Positions 50,511-62,370 of a DNA stretch of 64,000 bases are shown here, piece after piece. Below the pieces are notes generated by a model that saw only the letters and a list, made by a program, of their open reading frames with translations, made no database searches and was not told where the DNA came from. Numbering within the stretch: the stretch's first letter is position 1; the number at the start of each line of letters is the position of its first letter. The position numbers were made by a program, and so were the translations under genes. The DNA comes from Dirofilaria immitis. Lineage: Eukaryota > Nematoda > Chromadorea > Rhabditida > Onchocercidae. The stretch covers positions 6,749,501-6,813,500 of the forward strand of contig JAKNDB010000068.1 in NCBI GenBank assembly GCA_024305405.1, read 5' to 3'.

Positions 50511-51869
50511 TCATAATTTCTCGATTTCGGCAGTCAACTGATCAATTTCCTTTGTAATGATTTCTCTTCGGGCGATTTTTTGGAGTTGTGTTTTCTCTGG
50601 ATTTTCCAATTCTCCACTTTTGATTCTTTGCTGCAATAATTTTTATTGGTTTATTTGAGATGCTGAATATAAGAAGACCAGATGATGCATACAGAAAAGT
50701 GCCGTCTGAAGCAGTATAGTTCAATTACGATTGATTCCTGAAATAGTTTGATTAAACATGGTTGATGAAAAAATAAAAATTAGTTTACCTGTAACACTTC
50801 TATATCTCGTAATTTTCTATTCAAATTGTTAATTTTCTTTTCAATACATTCACGAGGAGTAATAGGAGCATTTGGTTTGAGTGCTGCAGCAATTGGTTTT
50901 TTCAATTCTTGCTCTTTAATTTTCTGAAAACTTTCTAAGAAAAAAGAAATGAATTTTGCAAAATCTATTTCCCGATAGCAGTTATAAATCATTCCAAATA
51001 ATACTTAAAATTTGTAGTTTAGTTAGAAGAAGCTTTATTGAATAATTGAATAGCGATGCTTAATGAAATTTGTCCAAATCGATTGACCATTACGTAAGAT
51101 CAAATTCATATGTAACATATAATGTTGTATAAAAATATTTTTATTATGCGTATTACTCAAAATGATTATTTTAATAATTTACAAATTACCATTATTATAT
51201 AATTGAAATAAGAAATCGCGATATTCATTTCAACTTTTCTCAGTTTTTTTCAAAATTTTCGCAATCCTTAAAAATTTTTATCTTTAAAATCCTATTCAAT
51301 CCAATTTGATTTGAATATCATCGATTTAGTTCAAAATGTTATCCAAGATGGATTTCGAATTCGAATTTATATTTCGTACTGTAAGATAAAAAGCGACCTT
51401 TTAGATTTCACAACTTCGGTGGGTGACCAACCAATAGGGTATATAGTTTTGTTGCTCATCTGTTGACCGCGTGATTCGTACCTGGGCTGTTCTTCTTGTG
51501 GAATGTAACCATTCTTTACTCTTCTTGCTTTTCTCCATGTTCCATCAGCACGTTGTGAAGCTGCTATATATGTTTCACCTGAAATGAGTTTATTTTTTTT
51601 AATGAAAGAAAAGAGGAAAAGGATCACTGAAATGAGTCAGTGCAGTATCTTACGTAAGGAACAAAAGATACTAGTTAGAAATTAAATGTTTAAAGTAATA
51701 GTAAATGAAATACTTTGAACTTTCTTACGACTAAACTCCTTTTATAGCTACACTATTAAAACTTGACCAATATAGGAAACTAGTCACAAAAGAGAAAATT
51801 TAACTGTAATACAAAATCACCAGTTTTAGTCTTTATACGAACATCTCCAATGAAATCCTTCGATGACAT
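50511..51869 (-). CDS. PYM (partner of Y14-Mago), duplicate copy
   Basis: Second full copy of the PYM gene, inside the left repeat arm and in mirror orientation to the copy at 59611-60969. Exons on the minus strand correspond to 51869-51821, 51578-51412 (or 51398), 50924-50790 and 50629-50511, shifted by a base or so where arms differ. The deduced peptides of both copies are the same in every exon I compared. Its putative promoter (the PYM-ING spacer) is duplicated with it, so this copy could be expressed. It differs from the other copy mainly in downstream context: vab-7 lies beyond it instead of blos-1. See the right-arm copy for domain evidence. Confidence 0.87.
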
Positions 51870-53139
51870 AACAACATGGATTTCCCTAAATATCGGTGAG
51901 TAAATCACAACTAGAGAGTATCACAATTCAGTATCTGAAGAAATAAGATATTGGATTTTCTAGGATAAGATTAATTAACGGCTTCTCGAATTCCTATATC
52001 CTAAACAATACTTAAACTATATTTAATTCAAAAAGTTTCACGATAAGGATTCTCCTGATTTTTTGAATCGTAATATCGCAAATGGAAATAGGAATGTCAT
52101 TGGCACGTTTGCTATACATCACTAGAAGTAATACTTCCCTCGAAAAGGCAATCCGCAATTAAAAATATAATAGTATCGGGATGCATTTACACAACCATCC
52201 CCTCAAAAAGGAAAATGAACTAGAATTAATATGCACCAAGTGCAAATTTTATTTCCGTGTGATAATTTGCAAAGAACATAAACAATAAAATATAAATTAC
52301 AGTAAATCATAAGCAATTTTGACCAGAAATATTCATTTTATTTACGCTACACATTTTCTATAACGAAGCATTTGATGCAAATGTGACAAGCGTAAAACAC
52401 GTATGAAATGCACAAATTTATAATTCCTGGTATTATTATTTCGCGAATTAAGAATATATATTACTTTAACTGAAGAATTAATAATTACTAATACAAATCA
52501 GACAATTAATAAATTCATTTTTACTTTTACCTCAGTTTAGCACTGACGATTCTATGTTACTTTATTTCACTTTTTGGCTTAGAACCATAGTGATTTGTAA
52601 AACAGCAATACAATACATTATTTTGAAAAAATATTTAAAATATAATAAAGTAAATAGTATAATTTATGCAATGTTACCAGTTCTTGAATTTCGTATCTAA
52701 TAAAATATAATCACAGATCTATATGAACGTATAAGGAATAAAAAGATAAAAGACGATGAAAAACGGAAAATTAAATTTTAAAAAATAGTGGCAACTCAAA
52801 GCATATAAAACCTAGACATATAAGAATAAGAGCTAAAAAGCAATTACCATGTTCAATAACTTAGAAAAAAGAGGGAGATACAAAATTAGCACAAAAAAAT
52901 TTTCCCACAAATTAATTCACAAAACTCTCAAATACATAATACAACACAGAGAAAAAAGATCCGAAATGCATCCACAAATACTTGTTATAAGTAACCAAGA
53001 ATAAGTTCTACAACTGAAAAAGTTTAAAAAGTATCTTCCCAAATATTTTTCCACAACAGAAAATGATTTTAGAAAAATAGACAAACAAGTTTTTTTCAGC
53101 TACAACTTTTGATCTCATCCGAATACAAATAAACGCCTT

Positions 53140-53217
53140 AAACCGAACTAAAACAAAAGTATGAATATCGCATACTTATGATATTAATTAAAATAATCAT
53201 CTAATACTACAGACTCA
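53140..53217 (+). repeat. 78-bp segment, copy A (within left arm)
   Basis: Begins AAACCGAACT and ends ACTACAGACTCA. The same 78 bases occur at 54100-54177 in direct orientation and, as part of the right arm, at about 58263-58340 reversed. Copies A and C start exactly 960 bp apart. Confidence 0.95.
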
Positions 53218-54057
53218 GCCGAATGATTCATATGCTTTAATCATTTCTAATCTTTCCAATTTTTTACTGTTGGGATAAATCATTTTCATTTCGAGCGTGT
53301 CGTTGTGGAGCACAAGATAGGGTATGCTTTAAGCTGGGGTGTTAAGGCCAACCTCGGTATTATCTCGTGTTGGTGATACTAGGCTTGGGTATAGTGTCTC
53401 AGTAAGATGATTGAACATTTGGTAGAATAGGTCATTGTGTCGTAAAATACATGTATTCGAGCTTTCTAGACGTTAGATCAGATTTTTGTATATGTTTTTT
53501 TTAAAATATTTTCGTCCGACGAAAAATTTCTATTTAGATATCACCAAATATTTTTATTGATTTTCTGAATAGACAATCTTCTTTTTGATTTGTAGTGATA
53601 ATTCTGTGCTATCCCATGCCCTTTCTTTTCCCTTTTATAATCGCATGATCAGCCGCTCTGATCGGTTAGTAAATGATCTTGTGGCTGCATTTTTCATCCT
53701 CCATTACGTAATGTTTGGAGTGATTTGAGATGACAATTCTTCTGTTGTCCTGTATGGCGCTCATCATAGGTGGAATGTAGATTATTTGATCTCAGTTAAC
53801 AGAGAATAATCTTCTCCAATTACATCAATTTTTGAGAACGCTAACATATCCTAGCGAGATAAAATTTCATGAAGTTGGTAATCTTGTGTGTGGGTTCAGG
53901 AATGTATATGACGTATGATTCATCTGCGTGTTGATGATGCCAAAGCGTTTTTTGCTTTTCACGGCGCTTATTATGTTTCGCTTATTAGATTTCAGTTTTC
54001 CTGAATATTTCAGTTGTCATGATATAGTGACATAAGATTTTTGACAGGTTAATTAAG

Positions 54058-54108
54058 ATGGATGGAACTAAGCCATCTACAAGTTCTGAAAGATTAAAAA
54101 AACCGAAC
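54058..54108 (+). pseudogene. Truncated ING exon 1 at the duplication breakpoint
   Basis: The left arm ends inside ING exon 1. From the ATG it reads MDGTKPSTSSER like the true gene, then runs into junction DNA (LKKPN) and a stop. The fragment has no downstream ING exons on this strand and cannot make an ING protein. It is useful because it dates the break and shows the direction of copying. Confidence 0.85.
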
Positions 54109-54177
54109 TAAAACAAAAGTATGAATATCGCATACTTATGATATTAATTAAAATAATCATCTAATACTACAGACTCA
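54100..54177 (+). repeat. 78-bp segment, copy C (at inner junction)
   Basis: Third copy of the 78-bp segment, placed directly after the end of the left arm and before single-copy DNA downstream of ING. It is joined to the arm end through a short A-rich stretch (GATT followed by A7 and CCG), where the source copies read GATTCG and TTAAACCG. Confidence 0.95.
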
Positions 54178-54474
54178 TACCACCTAGTTAGCGCGAAATG
54201 GCTTAACGATTAACACTGTTTATCTCCTTAGCAACGAAGACCTAGGAATAATAAACGAACTGACTAACTATTAAGTGAACTTTGAAACAATAGAAAATGT
54301 TTGGGACATGAAAAAAATCATAAATTCAACACACAACTAATTACAAGCATTGCCAGTTATTCACTGATGATTAGCATCCCTGAATGCTCACGATTTAGGT
54401 AAAAACTTAGAGTCAATCGTCTTAATTCACGCTTAACAAAAATACAAAGAAAGAAAAAAATACATACTCCTTCG

Positions 54475-57423
54475 TCAATCTATCAAATCAGGATTGATTA
54501 TATCGCATCGATCTCCACGGCAATGTGGACAATACCACTTACCTTTTGGCTTCTGTCTCAATTGGACACATGGGAAGTGATACCATTCATTACATTTTTA
54601 TTCTCGCAAAGGATCATATCACCGTAGGAAACCTAGATAAAATTAATATAATTAACTTAAAAATTAAGATTAAAATATGCACGGAGAAGAAATAACGAAT
54701 TTGTAGTACAAAATCAAAAAATTGCTGGTCAAAAAAATTAAAGTGAAAAATTGTAATATATTGCGAATAAACAATTAACATATATAATATAATTACTTAC
54801 TTGCCGACATAAACAATACAAAGGATCAGGATCATTTTCGTTCTCTACAATTTCCGTTACAGCAGAAGTTGATTGGCGAGGTTTTCTCGGTAAACGCGGC
54901 CTTCCTGCACCGCGTTTTTTTGTATCGAACGTCCTTCACTCATTTCTGGCCCTTTCATTTTCTTTCGACGTCCTGATATATACTAAACAGAAACAAATGC
55001 AAATATAAATTACAAATTATAAATCAGAAAAATCAAAATGAGTTGTTAAATGATCTTGGAGAAGGTGTGAACAACTAGAAAACGATAAATTCTAATTTTT
55101 AACATATAAAATTAATGCAAAAGCTAAAATTATGTGGAATTAGTCAAATTTAGCAATAACAATACTTTTACAATTTAGATGAAATGGCTCATTGTCCAAT
55201 TTGTATGTACCCATCCAACAATCTACCATTAAATAGGAAAAAAAAGTTTAACAATGAAAATGTCCAACTTGCCCCAACAGAACTACACGACAATAAATCT
55301 AGCTTTTGTGACTTATGGAAAAAGATATTTTATGAAAATATTTTCACAAAAATGTTAAGAAATAAATATTATATAATAAATATTAAACCTGGTTTCATAG
55401 AATATTTTAAGAAATATATATTATATAATAAATATTAAACCTGATCCGATACTGCTGGTGGAGACGGAGAATCTTTCCCTTTCCCTTTTACAACAGACTG
55501 TGATCGTGTATCTCTTTCGATTCGCCGTATATTCTCTTTCATCGTCGGAGCTTGACGCTTAGAACGAGGTCCTTTTAGTTTAGTTACTTGTTCTACAACA
55601 AATATCCTTTCATAATTTTTTAGGAAATTAAAATTTATTAATGAAATAAATGATAATGCATAAATTGCAAAGCAGAAAGCTATAAAAGAAATGAAAAAGT
55701 CATCCAATGCTCGAATACGGTATTATTATATATGATAAATAGCCTGAAAAGAAAATATAATTTTATCTCCGTTTCTTCCAATTTCTTCATTTTTTTTAAA
55801 TAAATTGATTTCGCATTTCAAAATAATTTAAATTTTACTAAAATTATGAATATAATTACAGGAAAATATAAATGAAAAATATGAAATGATTCCCCAACTT
55901 GATTCTTTACCTATATTTCATTAATCACGTTAGAGTAAGATTTATCCTATTCTGAAAACACATTTAACTTTTTTTTTTTTGAAATGCAAAATCAATTTTT
56001 GTAATGCAGTAAAGGAAGAAAATTTTCTGAGAACAGTCAGTTATCAATATTAAAAACAATTAAAAACTGTAAAATCAGGACATTAGCTTCAGTATTCACA
56101 ATGGAATATATTTGTATGCTAATGACAGTAAGCAAGTAGAAGGAGTTATTTTCCTCGAAAGGAAACGCACTCCAGAAAAGGAATTTATCCCTTCTTCCTC
56201 TCTATTATCTCTTGCTTCTTGTTTCCATCATTTAACTTCTCTTGTTTTCTAATTATAAATTCACTGACTTCCCGCCTTTTTTCGTATTGCTATCTTCTTC
56301 ACCTTTTTCTTTTCGGGAACAAGTTCTAAATTGATGGGAAATCCTATTTAATCACTATAAACTTAGTCCTTCAATTTTCTAAACTTAAAACCCACTTTCT
56401 TTTAGACCAATTTTTCAAAAAAAAAGATGAAAACAAAAGATTTTCGCAAGGAATGAAAGTTGGCACATATTTTCCACTTAGAAAATTTCGAATCAAAAGA
56501 GCTTACGTTTGTTTTGTTGTGAATCAGTTTGTCGACCAATCAAGTTCTGCAATTTCTTATCCACATCAAACATTACACCTGATTTCCAAAACGCTAGATG
56601 TTGAGCCATACGCAGTTCGTTTTCCAAGATATCAAACATTTCATCAATTTGTTCACGATTCATTTCCATCTTAAATTTTGCAGACCCTAAGGATCTTTTA
56701 TTTTAAGCAAAAATTAAAATGTCATCTGATTGAAAAACAAATAAAACCTCACTTCTATGAATAACAGATATATATATATATATATATATAGTTACTACAA
56801 AAAACTTGAAAAGAGAAAAATATTTGCTTCTCTCTGAAAATATAAAATTCTAATTTTAAAAGACGAATTTGCTATTTTATTACATGAATGGAATACTGAC
56901 CAATCCTTCACTTAAAATATCCTGGATTCTCTCCACTTCTCGCATGGCTGCTTGATAGGCAACATCTAATTCAGCCATTTTTGCAACGGTTTCTGGATTT
57001 TCTTTACATTTAAGATTGAAAAAAGAACTGAATGTCAAACTGTGTAATCATGACAGAAATAATCTGAGATTTTTCACCGATATGCAAGTGAAGCGCTTAT
57101 CCATAAATTTAGATGTATACGACTTTTTCAAAATGTAGTTTTGATCGATATCGAGAGCATATGTAGACAATATCGGTACTAAATTTTAACGATCTAAGCA
57201 ATCTGAAGCAAAGCTTTTGTGCTAAAGAATTTTTTTGAATTTTATTCTCTCCTTGAAATTTTTTGTTATGTTAAATTTTTGAAAATTTAACATAATAATA
57301 TTTGATATACTCTCCAACCTGAACTATATCCATGGCATCCAATAGGCGTTTCTCAAGATCTTTCGTATCCGGCGGTATAGTATCGAATCTTTCAGAACTT
57401 GTAGATGGCTTAGTTCCATCCAT
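54475..57423 (-). CDS. ING-family PHD-finger protein (inhibitor of growth)
   Basis: ING proteins bring histone acetyltransferase or deacetylase complexes to H3K4me3 through a C-terminal PHD finger. Exons on the minus strand: 57423-57319 (MDGTKPSTSSERFDTIPPD), about 57027-56901, 56669-56507, 55592-55441, 54982-54801, 54632-54475. N-terminal helices (MAELDVAYQAAMREVERIQ; MNREQIDEMFDILENELRMA) suit the ING coiled coil. A basic linker (KGPRSKRQ, RRKKMKGPE) follows, then the PHD finger: DPDPLYCLCRQ / VSYGDMILC...CNEWYHFPC, PKGKWYCPHCRGDRC, with the Cys4-His-Cys3 ligands and the Tyr/Trp pocket residues. One base is missing in each of two homopolymers (plus-strand T7 54915-54921 and T5 54595-54599); exon lengths become multiples of three only when both are restored. 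The start of exon 2 is uncertain. It is the only complete ING copy; exon 1 straddles the right arm's inner edge. Confidence 0.87.
56768..56790. repeat. (TA)n microsatellite
   Basis: About 11 TA units in an ING intron. Confidence 0.95.
57266..57295. repeat. 14-bp hairpin with 2-nt loop
   Basis: TTATGTTAAATTTT and its exact reverse complement around TG, in the first intron of the ING gene, just inside the spacer of the large inverted repeat. Confidence 0.9.
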
Positions 57424-59610
57424 CTTAATTAACCTGTCAAAAATCTTATGTCACTATATCATGACAACTGAAATATTCAGGAAAACTGAAATCTAATAAG
57501 CGAAACATAATAAGCGCCGTGAAAAGCAAAAAACGCTTTGGCATCATCAACACGCAGATGAATCATACGTCATATACATTCCTGAACCCACACACAAGAT
57601 TACCAACTTCATGAAATTTTATCTCGCTAGGATATGTTAGCGTTCTCAAAAATTGATGTAATTGGAGAAGATTATTCTCTGTTAACTGAGATCAAATAAT
57701 CTACATTCCACCTATGATGAGCGCCATACAGGACAACAGAAGAATTGTCATCTCAAATCACTCCAAACATTACGTAATGGAGGATGAAAAATGCAGCCAC
57801 AAGATCATTTACTAACCGATCAGAGCGGCTGATCATGCGATTATAAAAGGGAAAAGAAAGGGCATGGGATAGCACAGAATTATCACTACAAATCAAAAAG
57901 AAGATTGTCTATTCAGAAAATCAATAAAAATATTTGGTGATATCTAAATAGAAATTTTTCGTCGGACGAAAATATTTTAAAAAAAACATATACAAAAATC
58001 TGATCTAACGTCTAGAAAGCTCGAATACATGTATTTTACGACACAATGACCTATTCTACCAAATGTTCAATCATCTTACTGAGACACTATACCCAAGCCT
58101 AGTATCACCAACACGAGATAATACCGAGGTTGGCCTTAACACCCCAGCTTAAAGCATACCCTATCTTGTGCTCCACAACGACACGCTCGAAATGAAAATG
58201 ATTTATCCCAACAGTAAAAAATTGGAAAGATTAGAAATGATTAAAGCATATGAATCATTCGGCTGAGTCTGTAGTATTAGATGATTATTTTAATTAATAT
58301 CATAAGTATGCGATATTCATACTTTTGTTTTAGTTCGGTTTAAGGCGTTTATTTGTATTCGGATGAGATCAAAAGTTGTAGCTGAAAAAACTTGTTTGTC
58401 TATTTTTCTAAAATCATTTTCTGTTGTGGAAAAATATTTGGGAAGATACTTTTTAAACTTTTTCAGTTGTAGAACTTATTCTTGGTTACTTATAACAAGT
58501 ATTTGTGGATGCATTTCGGATCTTTTTTCTCTGTGTTGTATTATGTATTTGAGAGTTTTGTGAATTAATTTGTGGGAAAATTTTTTTGTGCTAATTTTGT
58601 ATCTCCCTCTTTTTCTAAGTTATTGAACATGGTAATTGCTTTTTAGCTCTTATTCTTATATGTCTAGGTTTTATATGCTTTGAGTTGCCACTATTTTTTA
58701 AAATTTAATTTTCCGTTTTTCATCGTCTTTTATCTTTTTATTCCTTATACGTTCATATAGATCTGTGATTATATTTTATTAGATACGAAATTCAAGAACT
58801 GGTAACATTGCATAAATTATACTATTTACTTTATTATATTTTAAATATTTTTTCAAAATAATGTATTGTATTGCTGTTTTACAAATCACTATGGTTCTAA
58901 GCCAAAAAGTGAAATAAAGTAACATAGAATCGTCAGTGCTAAACTGAGGTAAAAGTAAAAATGAATTTATTAATTGTCTGATTTGTATTAGTAATTATTA
59001 ATTCTTCAGTTAAAGTAATATATATTCTTAATTCGCGAAATAATAATACCAGGAATTATAAATTTGTGCATTTCATACGTGTTTTACGCTTGTCACATTT
59101 GCATCAAATGCTTCGTTATAGAAAATGTGTAGCGTAAATAAAATGAATATTTCTGGTCAAAATTGCTTATGATTTACTGTAATTTATATTTTATTGTTTA
59201 TGTTCTTTGCAAATTATCACACGGAAATAAAATTTGCACTTGGTGCATATTAATTCTAGTTCATTTTCCTTTTTGAGGGGATGGTTGTGTAAATGCATCC
59301 CGATACTATTATATTTTTTAATTGCGGATTGCCTTTTCGAGGGAAGTATTACTTCTAGTGATGTATAGCAAACGTGCCAATGACATTCCTATTTCCATTT
59401 GCGATATTACGATTCAAAAAATCAGGAGAATCCTTATCGTGAAACTTTTTGAATTAAATATAGTTTAAGTATTGTTTAGGATATAGGAATTCGAGAAGCC
59501 GTTAATTAATCTTATCCTAGAAAATCCAATATCTTATTTCTTCAGATACTGAATTGTGATACTCTCTAGTTGTGATTTACTCACCGATATTTAGGGAAAT
59601 CCATGTTGTT
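57424..59610. promoter_or_regulatory. Divergent ING-PYM intergenic region (duplicated)
   Basis: 2.2 kb between the ING and PYM start codons, present again in mirror form at about 51870-54057. A stretch around 57500-58200 is clearly less AT-rich than the flanks and could hold promoter elements or a small RNA. I found no open frame of interest. It includes one 78-bp segment that is triplicated in the window (58263-58340). Confidence 0.5.
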
Positions 59611-60969
59611 ATGTCATCGAAGGATTTCATTGGAGATGTTCGTATAAAGACTAAAACTGGTGATTTTGTATTACAGTTAAATTTTCTCTTTTGTGACTAG
59701 TTTCCTATATTGGTCAAGTTTTAATAGTGTAGCTATAAAAGGAGTTTAGTCGTAAGAAAGTTCAAAGTATTTCATTTACTATTACTTTAAACATTTAATT
59801 TCTAACTAGTATCTTTTGTTCCTTACGTAAGATACTGCACTGACTCATTTCAGTGATCCTTTTCCTCTTTTCTTTCATTAAAAAAAATAAACTCATTTCA
59901 GGTGAAACATATATAGCAGCTTCACAACGTGCTGATGGAACATGGAGAAAAGCAAGAAGAGTAAAGAATGGTTACATTCCACAAGAAGAACAGCCCAGGT
60001 ACGAATCACGCGGTCAACAGATGAGCAACAAAACTATATACCCTATTGGTTGGTCACCCACCGAAGTTGTGAAATCTAAAAGGTCGCTTTTTATCTTACA
60101 GTACGAAATATAAATTCGAATTCGAAATCCATCTTGGATAACATTTTGAACTAAATCGATGATATTCAAATCAAATTGGATTGAATAGGATTTTAAAGAT
60201 AAAAATTTTTAAGGATTGCGAAAATTTTGAAAAAACTGAGAAAAGTTGAAATGAATATCGCGATTTCTTATTTCAATTATATAATAATGGTAATTTGTAA
60301 ATTATTAAAATAATCATTTTGAGTAATACGCATAATAAAAATATTTTTATACAACATTATATGTTACATATGAATTTGATCTTACGTAATGGTCAATCGA
60401 TTTGGACAAATTTCATTAAGCATCGCTATTCAATTATTCAATAAAGCTTCTTCTAACTAAACTACAAATTTTAAGTATTATTTGGAATGATTTATAACTG
60501 CTATCGGGAAATAGATTTTGCAAAATTCATTTCTTTTTTCTTAGAAAGTTTTCAGAAAATTAAAGAGCAAGAATTGAAAAAACCAATTGCTGCAGCACTC
60601 AAACCAAATGCTCCTATTACTCCTCGTGAATGTATTGAAAAGAAAATTAACAATTTGAATAGAAAATTACGAGATATAGAAGTGTTACAGGTAAACTAAT
60701 TTTTTATTTTTTCATCAACCATGTTTAATCAAACTATTTCAGGAATCAATCGTAATTGAACTATACTGCTTCAGACGGCACTTTTCTGTATGCATCATCT
60801 GGTCTTCTTATATTCAGCATCTCAAATAAACCAATAAAAATTATTGCAGCAAAGAATCAAAAGTGGAGAATTGGAAAATCCAGAGAAAACACAACTCCAA
60901 AAAATCGCCCGAAGAGAAATCATTACAAAGGAAATTGATCAGTTGACTGCCGAAATCGAGAAATTATGA
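59611..60969 (+). CDS. PYM (partner of Y14-Mago; WIBG)
   Basis: PYM binds the Y14-Mago heterodimer through its N-terminus and the 40S ribosome through its C-terminus, removing exon-junction complexes from translated mRNA. Exons: 59611-59659 (MSSKDFIGDVRIKTKT), 59902-60068 or 60082, 60556 (or 60545)-60690, 60851-60969. N-terminal Mago-binding motif: GETYIAASQRADGTWRKARR then VKNGYIPQEE, closely like the family's YIASTQRPDGTWRK. C-terminal ribosome-binding part: KPIAAALKPNAP..., KKINNLNRKLRDIEVLQ, RIKSGELENPEKTQLQKI, ending LTAEIEKL (human DLELGL end). Length about 155 residues, somewhat short for PYM. The exon 2-3 join keeps frame with donor GTT/GTGAAA; the stronger-looking donor AAAAG/GTCGC would need one more base. 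A matching mirror copy lies at 50511-51869. Confidence 0.9.
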
Positions 60970-62370
60970 TTGCTTTTCTGAAAATTATTTCCTTTTGTAA
61001 ATAGTGCACTTTTTTTAAAAATAAATCTAAATGTTATATAGCGAAGAAAATGACACTTTTTATAATAGATACTGACAAAGTTTTAGATGAAACGAGTTCA
61101 AAGTATCAAACATACTCTAAGTTAAGCTCTTAGAAATAATTTATGCGAGAAATATTTTTTTAACTTTTTGATTAAATTTTGATTATACTCTGCTGTCAAA
61201 AAAAAGAAAAACAAGAATTAGGCGGAACATCGAAATTTATTTGAGATTGTGTTCCAGTACAAAACAGCTACGTCTAATAATGTAAATATCACAATTTCTT
61301 CGATATGTAGCACGTTATTGGAAGTATAGATTTCTTTTTTTTACAAATCTTGTTAATACAATGTGTTCTTATAAATCAAATTTTTACTTTCATTCTAGGA
61401 ATTTGCTGATTTGTTTCTCTTATTCGAACAATTTGCTGATCCTCAAATGTAGAATGTCTAGCCTATTGAATCTTCACATAATTATATATATTTATTGGGA
61501 AGATTTCTTCCTGCATCTCTCTTTATTTCTTTTTCAAGAATTCAGTTTTATTTTAATTTCAGAATGTTGAACGACGTTTTAATATACCTCTTGACTATGC
61601 GAATTTTCTAGTGATTTTCCTAATATAATTAATATGTTTATTGCAACGGTCTATTAATTACGATTTTACTTTAGATTAGTAATTTAGTTGATAACTGAAA
61701 TGAATTTGCAAGCGATTTTCTTTCGGGTATGAAATTTCTTGTTTCTTCCATTTATTATTCACAATTATAATATTTGCTAAAGAAGATTAGAAAGAATCGA
61801 GCAGTTAATTTTTATACAAAAACGCATGAAAAAATGCTGAAGTCAATAATTATTCATAGCAATCAAGAGAAGATAACATTAAAGCATTTTATAACTTAAA
61901 CCTGTAAAATTACGGATTTAATAGTTCGTGTGATTATCTAGCTTTGTGGCCGTACTGCAGATTTCGCATTGTATGTTGGATTTAATATCTATAAAATGCA
62001 ATGCAATATGCTTCGAGAACTGAGGGAAATATAGTACGACTATCATATTGTTACAAGAAATCTATAACAAATGAGACCTTAAGAATTTTCTTCACATTTT
62101 TGCATTTGGTCATAAATAAAAAGAATTTTCTTGCGCGATTTTCTTCAGTCGAAAACTTAAAGTGCGGCTGAAATCAACTGGAAGGTGGTTGGATCTGTCA
62201 AATTTGGAATTCTGATTAATTTATAAGTTGAAGAAATTAAACTGTAATAAAGCATGTTTAAAACAATCTAGTTTTGCAATGCTTCATTTCACCAAATGCT
62301 TATTAGGAAGTCTTATTATTTAATCAATCCTACCAATGATCATCGTAAAATATTCATTAAATCAAATATA

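Larger units (their letters stand above)
49109..54095 (-). repeat. Left arm of 5-kb inverted duplication (derived copy)
   Basis: This segment is the reverse complement of 57386-62370; position x here pairs with about 111480-x. Open frames in the two arms translate identically (for example 51367-51627 minus and 59853-60113 plus). Differences I could see are single-base length changes in homopolymers (for example an A6/T5 pair near 50317/61163 and A5/T6 near 50774/60700) and two substitutions close to the outer edge (49119 and 49153). The arm carries a complete PYM gene, the PYM-ING intergenic region, and the first 12-13 codons of ING exon 1, where it ends abruptly at 54095. Because ING exon 1 continues normally at the right arm, this left arm is the inserted copy. 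Confidence 0.93.
57386..62370 (+). repeat. Right arm of 5-kb inverted duplication (ancestral copy)
   Basis: Mirror of 49109-54095. It contains the first 38 bases of ING exon 1, the 2.2 kb ING-PYM divergent intergenic region, the PYM gene and about 1.4 kb downstream. At its inner edge the ING exon continues in frame into the spacer, and at its outer edge it continues towards blos-1, so this copy sits in its native context. Confidence 0.93.

Noticed and set aside
53930..54015. C/D-box snoRNA-like signals (TGATGA, CTGA) in the repeat arm
   Set aside because: The boxes are present by sequence but there is no convincing terminal stem or guide region; chance occurrence is likely.
49109..62370. Inverted repeat as an unsplit hairpin-adapter read artefact
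   Set aside because: Such artefacts mirror a molecule with little or no spacer. Here a 3.3-kb single-copy spacer with a whole ING gene separates the arms, and the arms differ by substitutions at the outer edge. Amplification chimerism remains possible and is noted in the findings.
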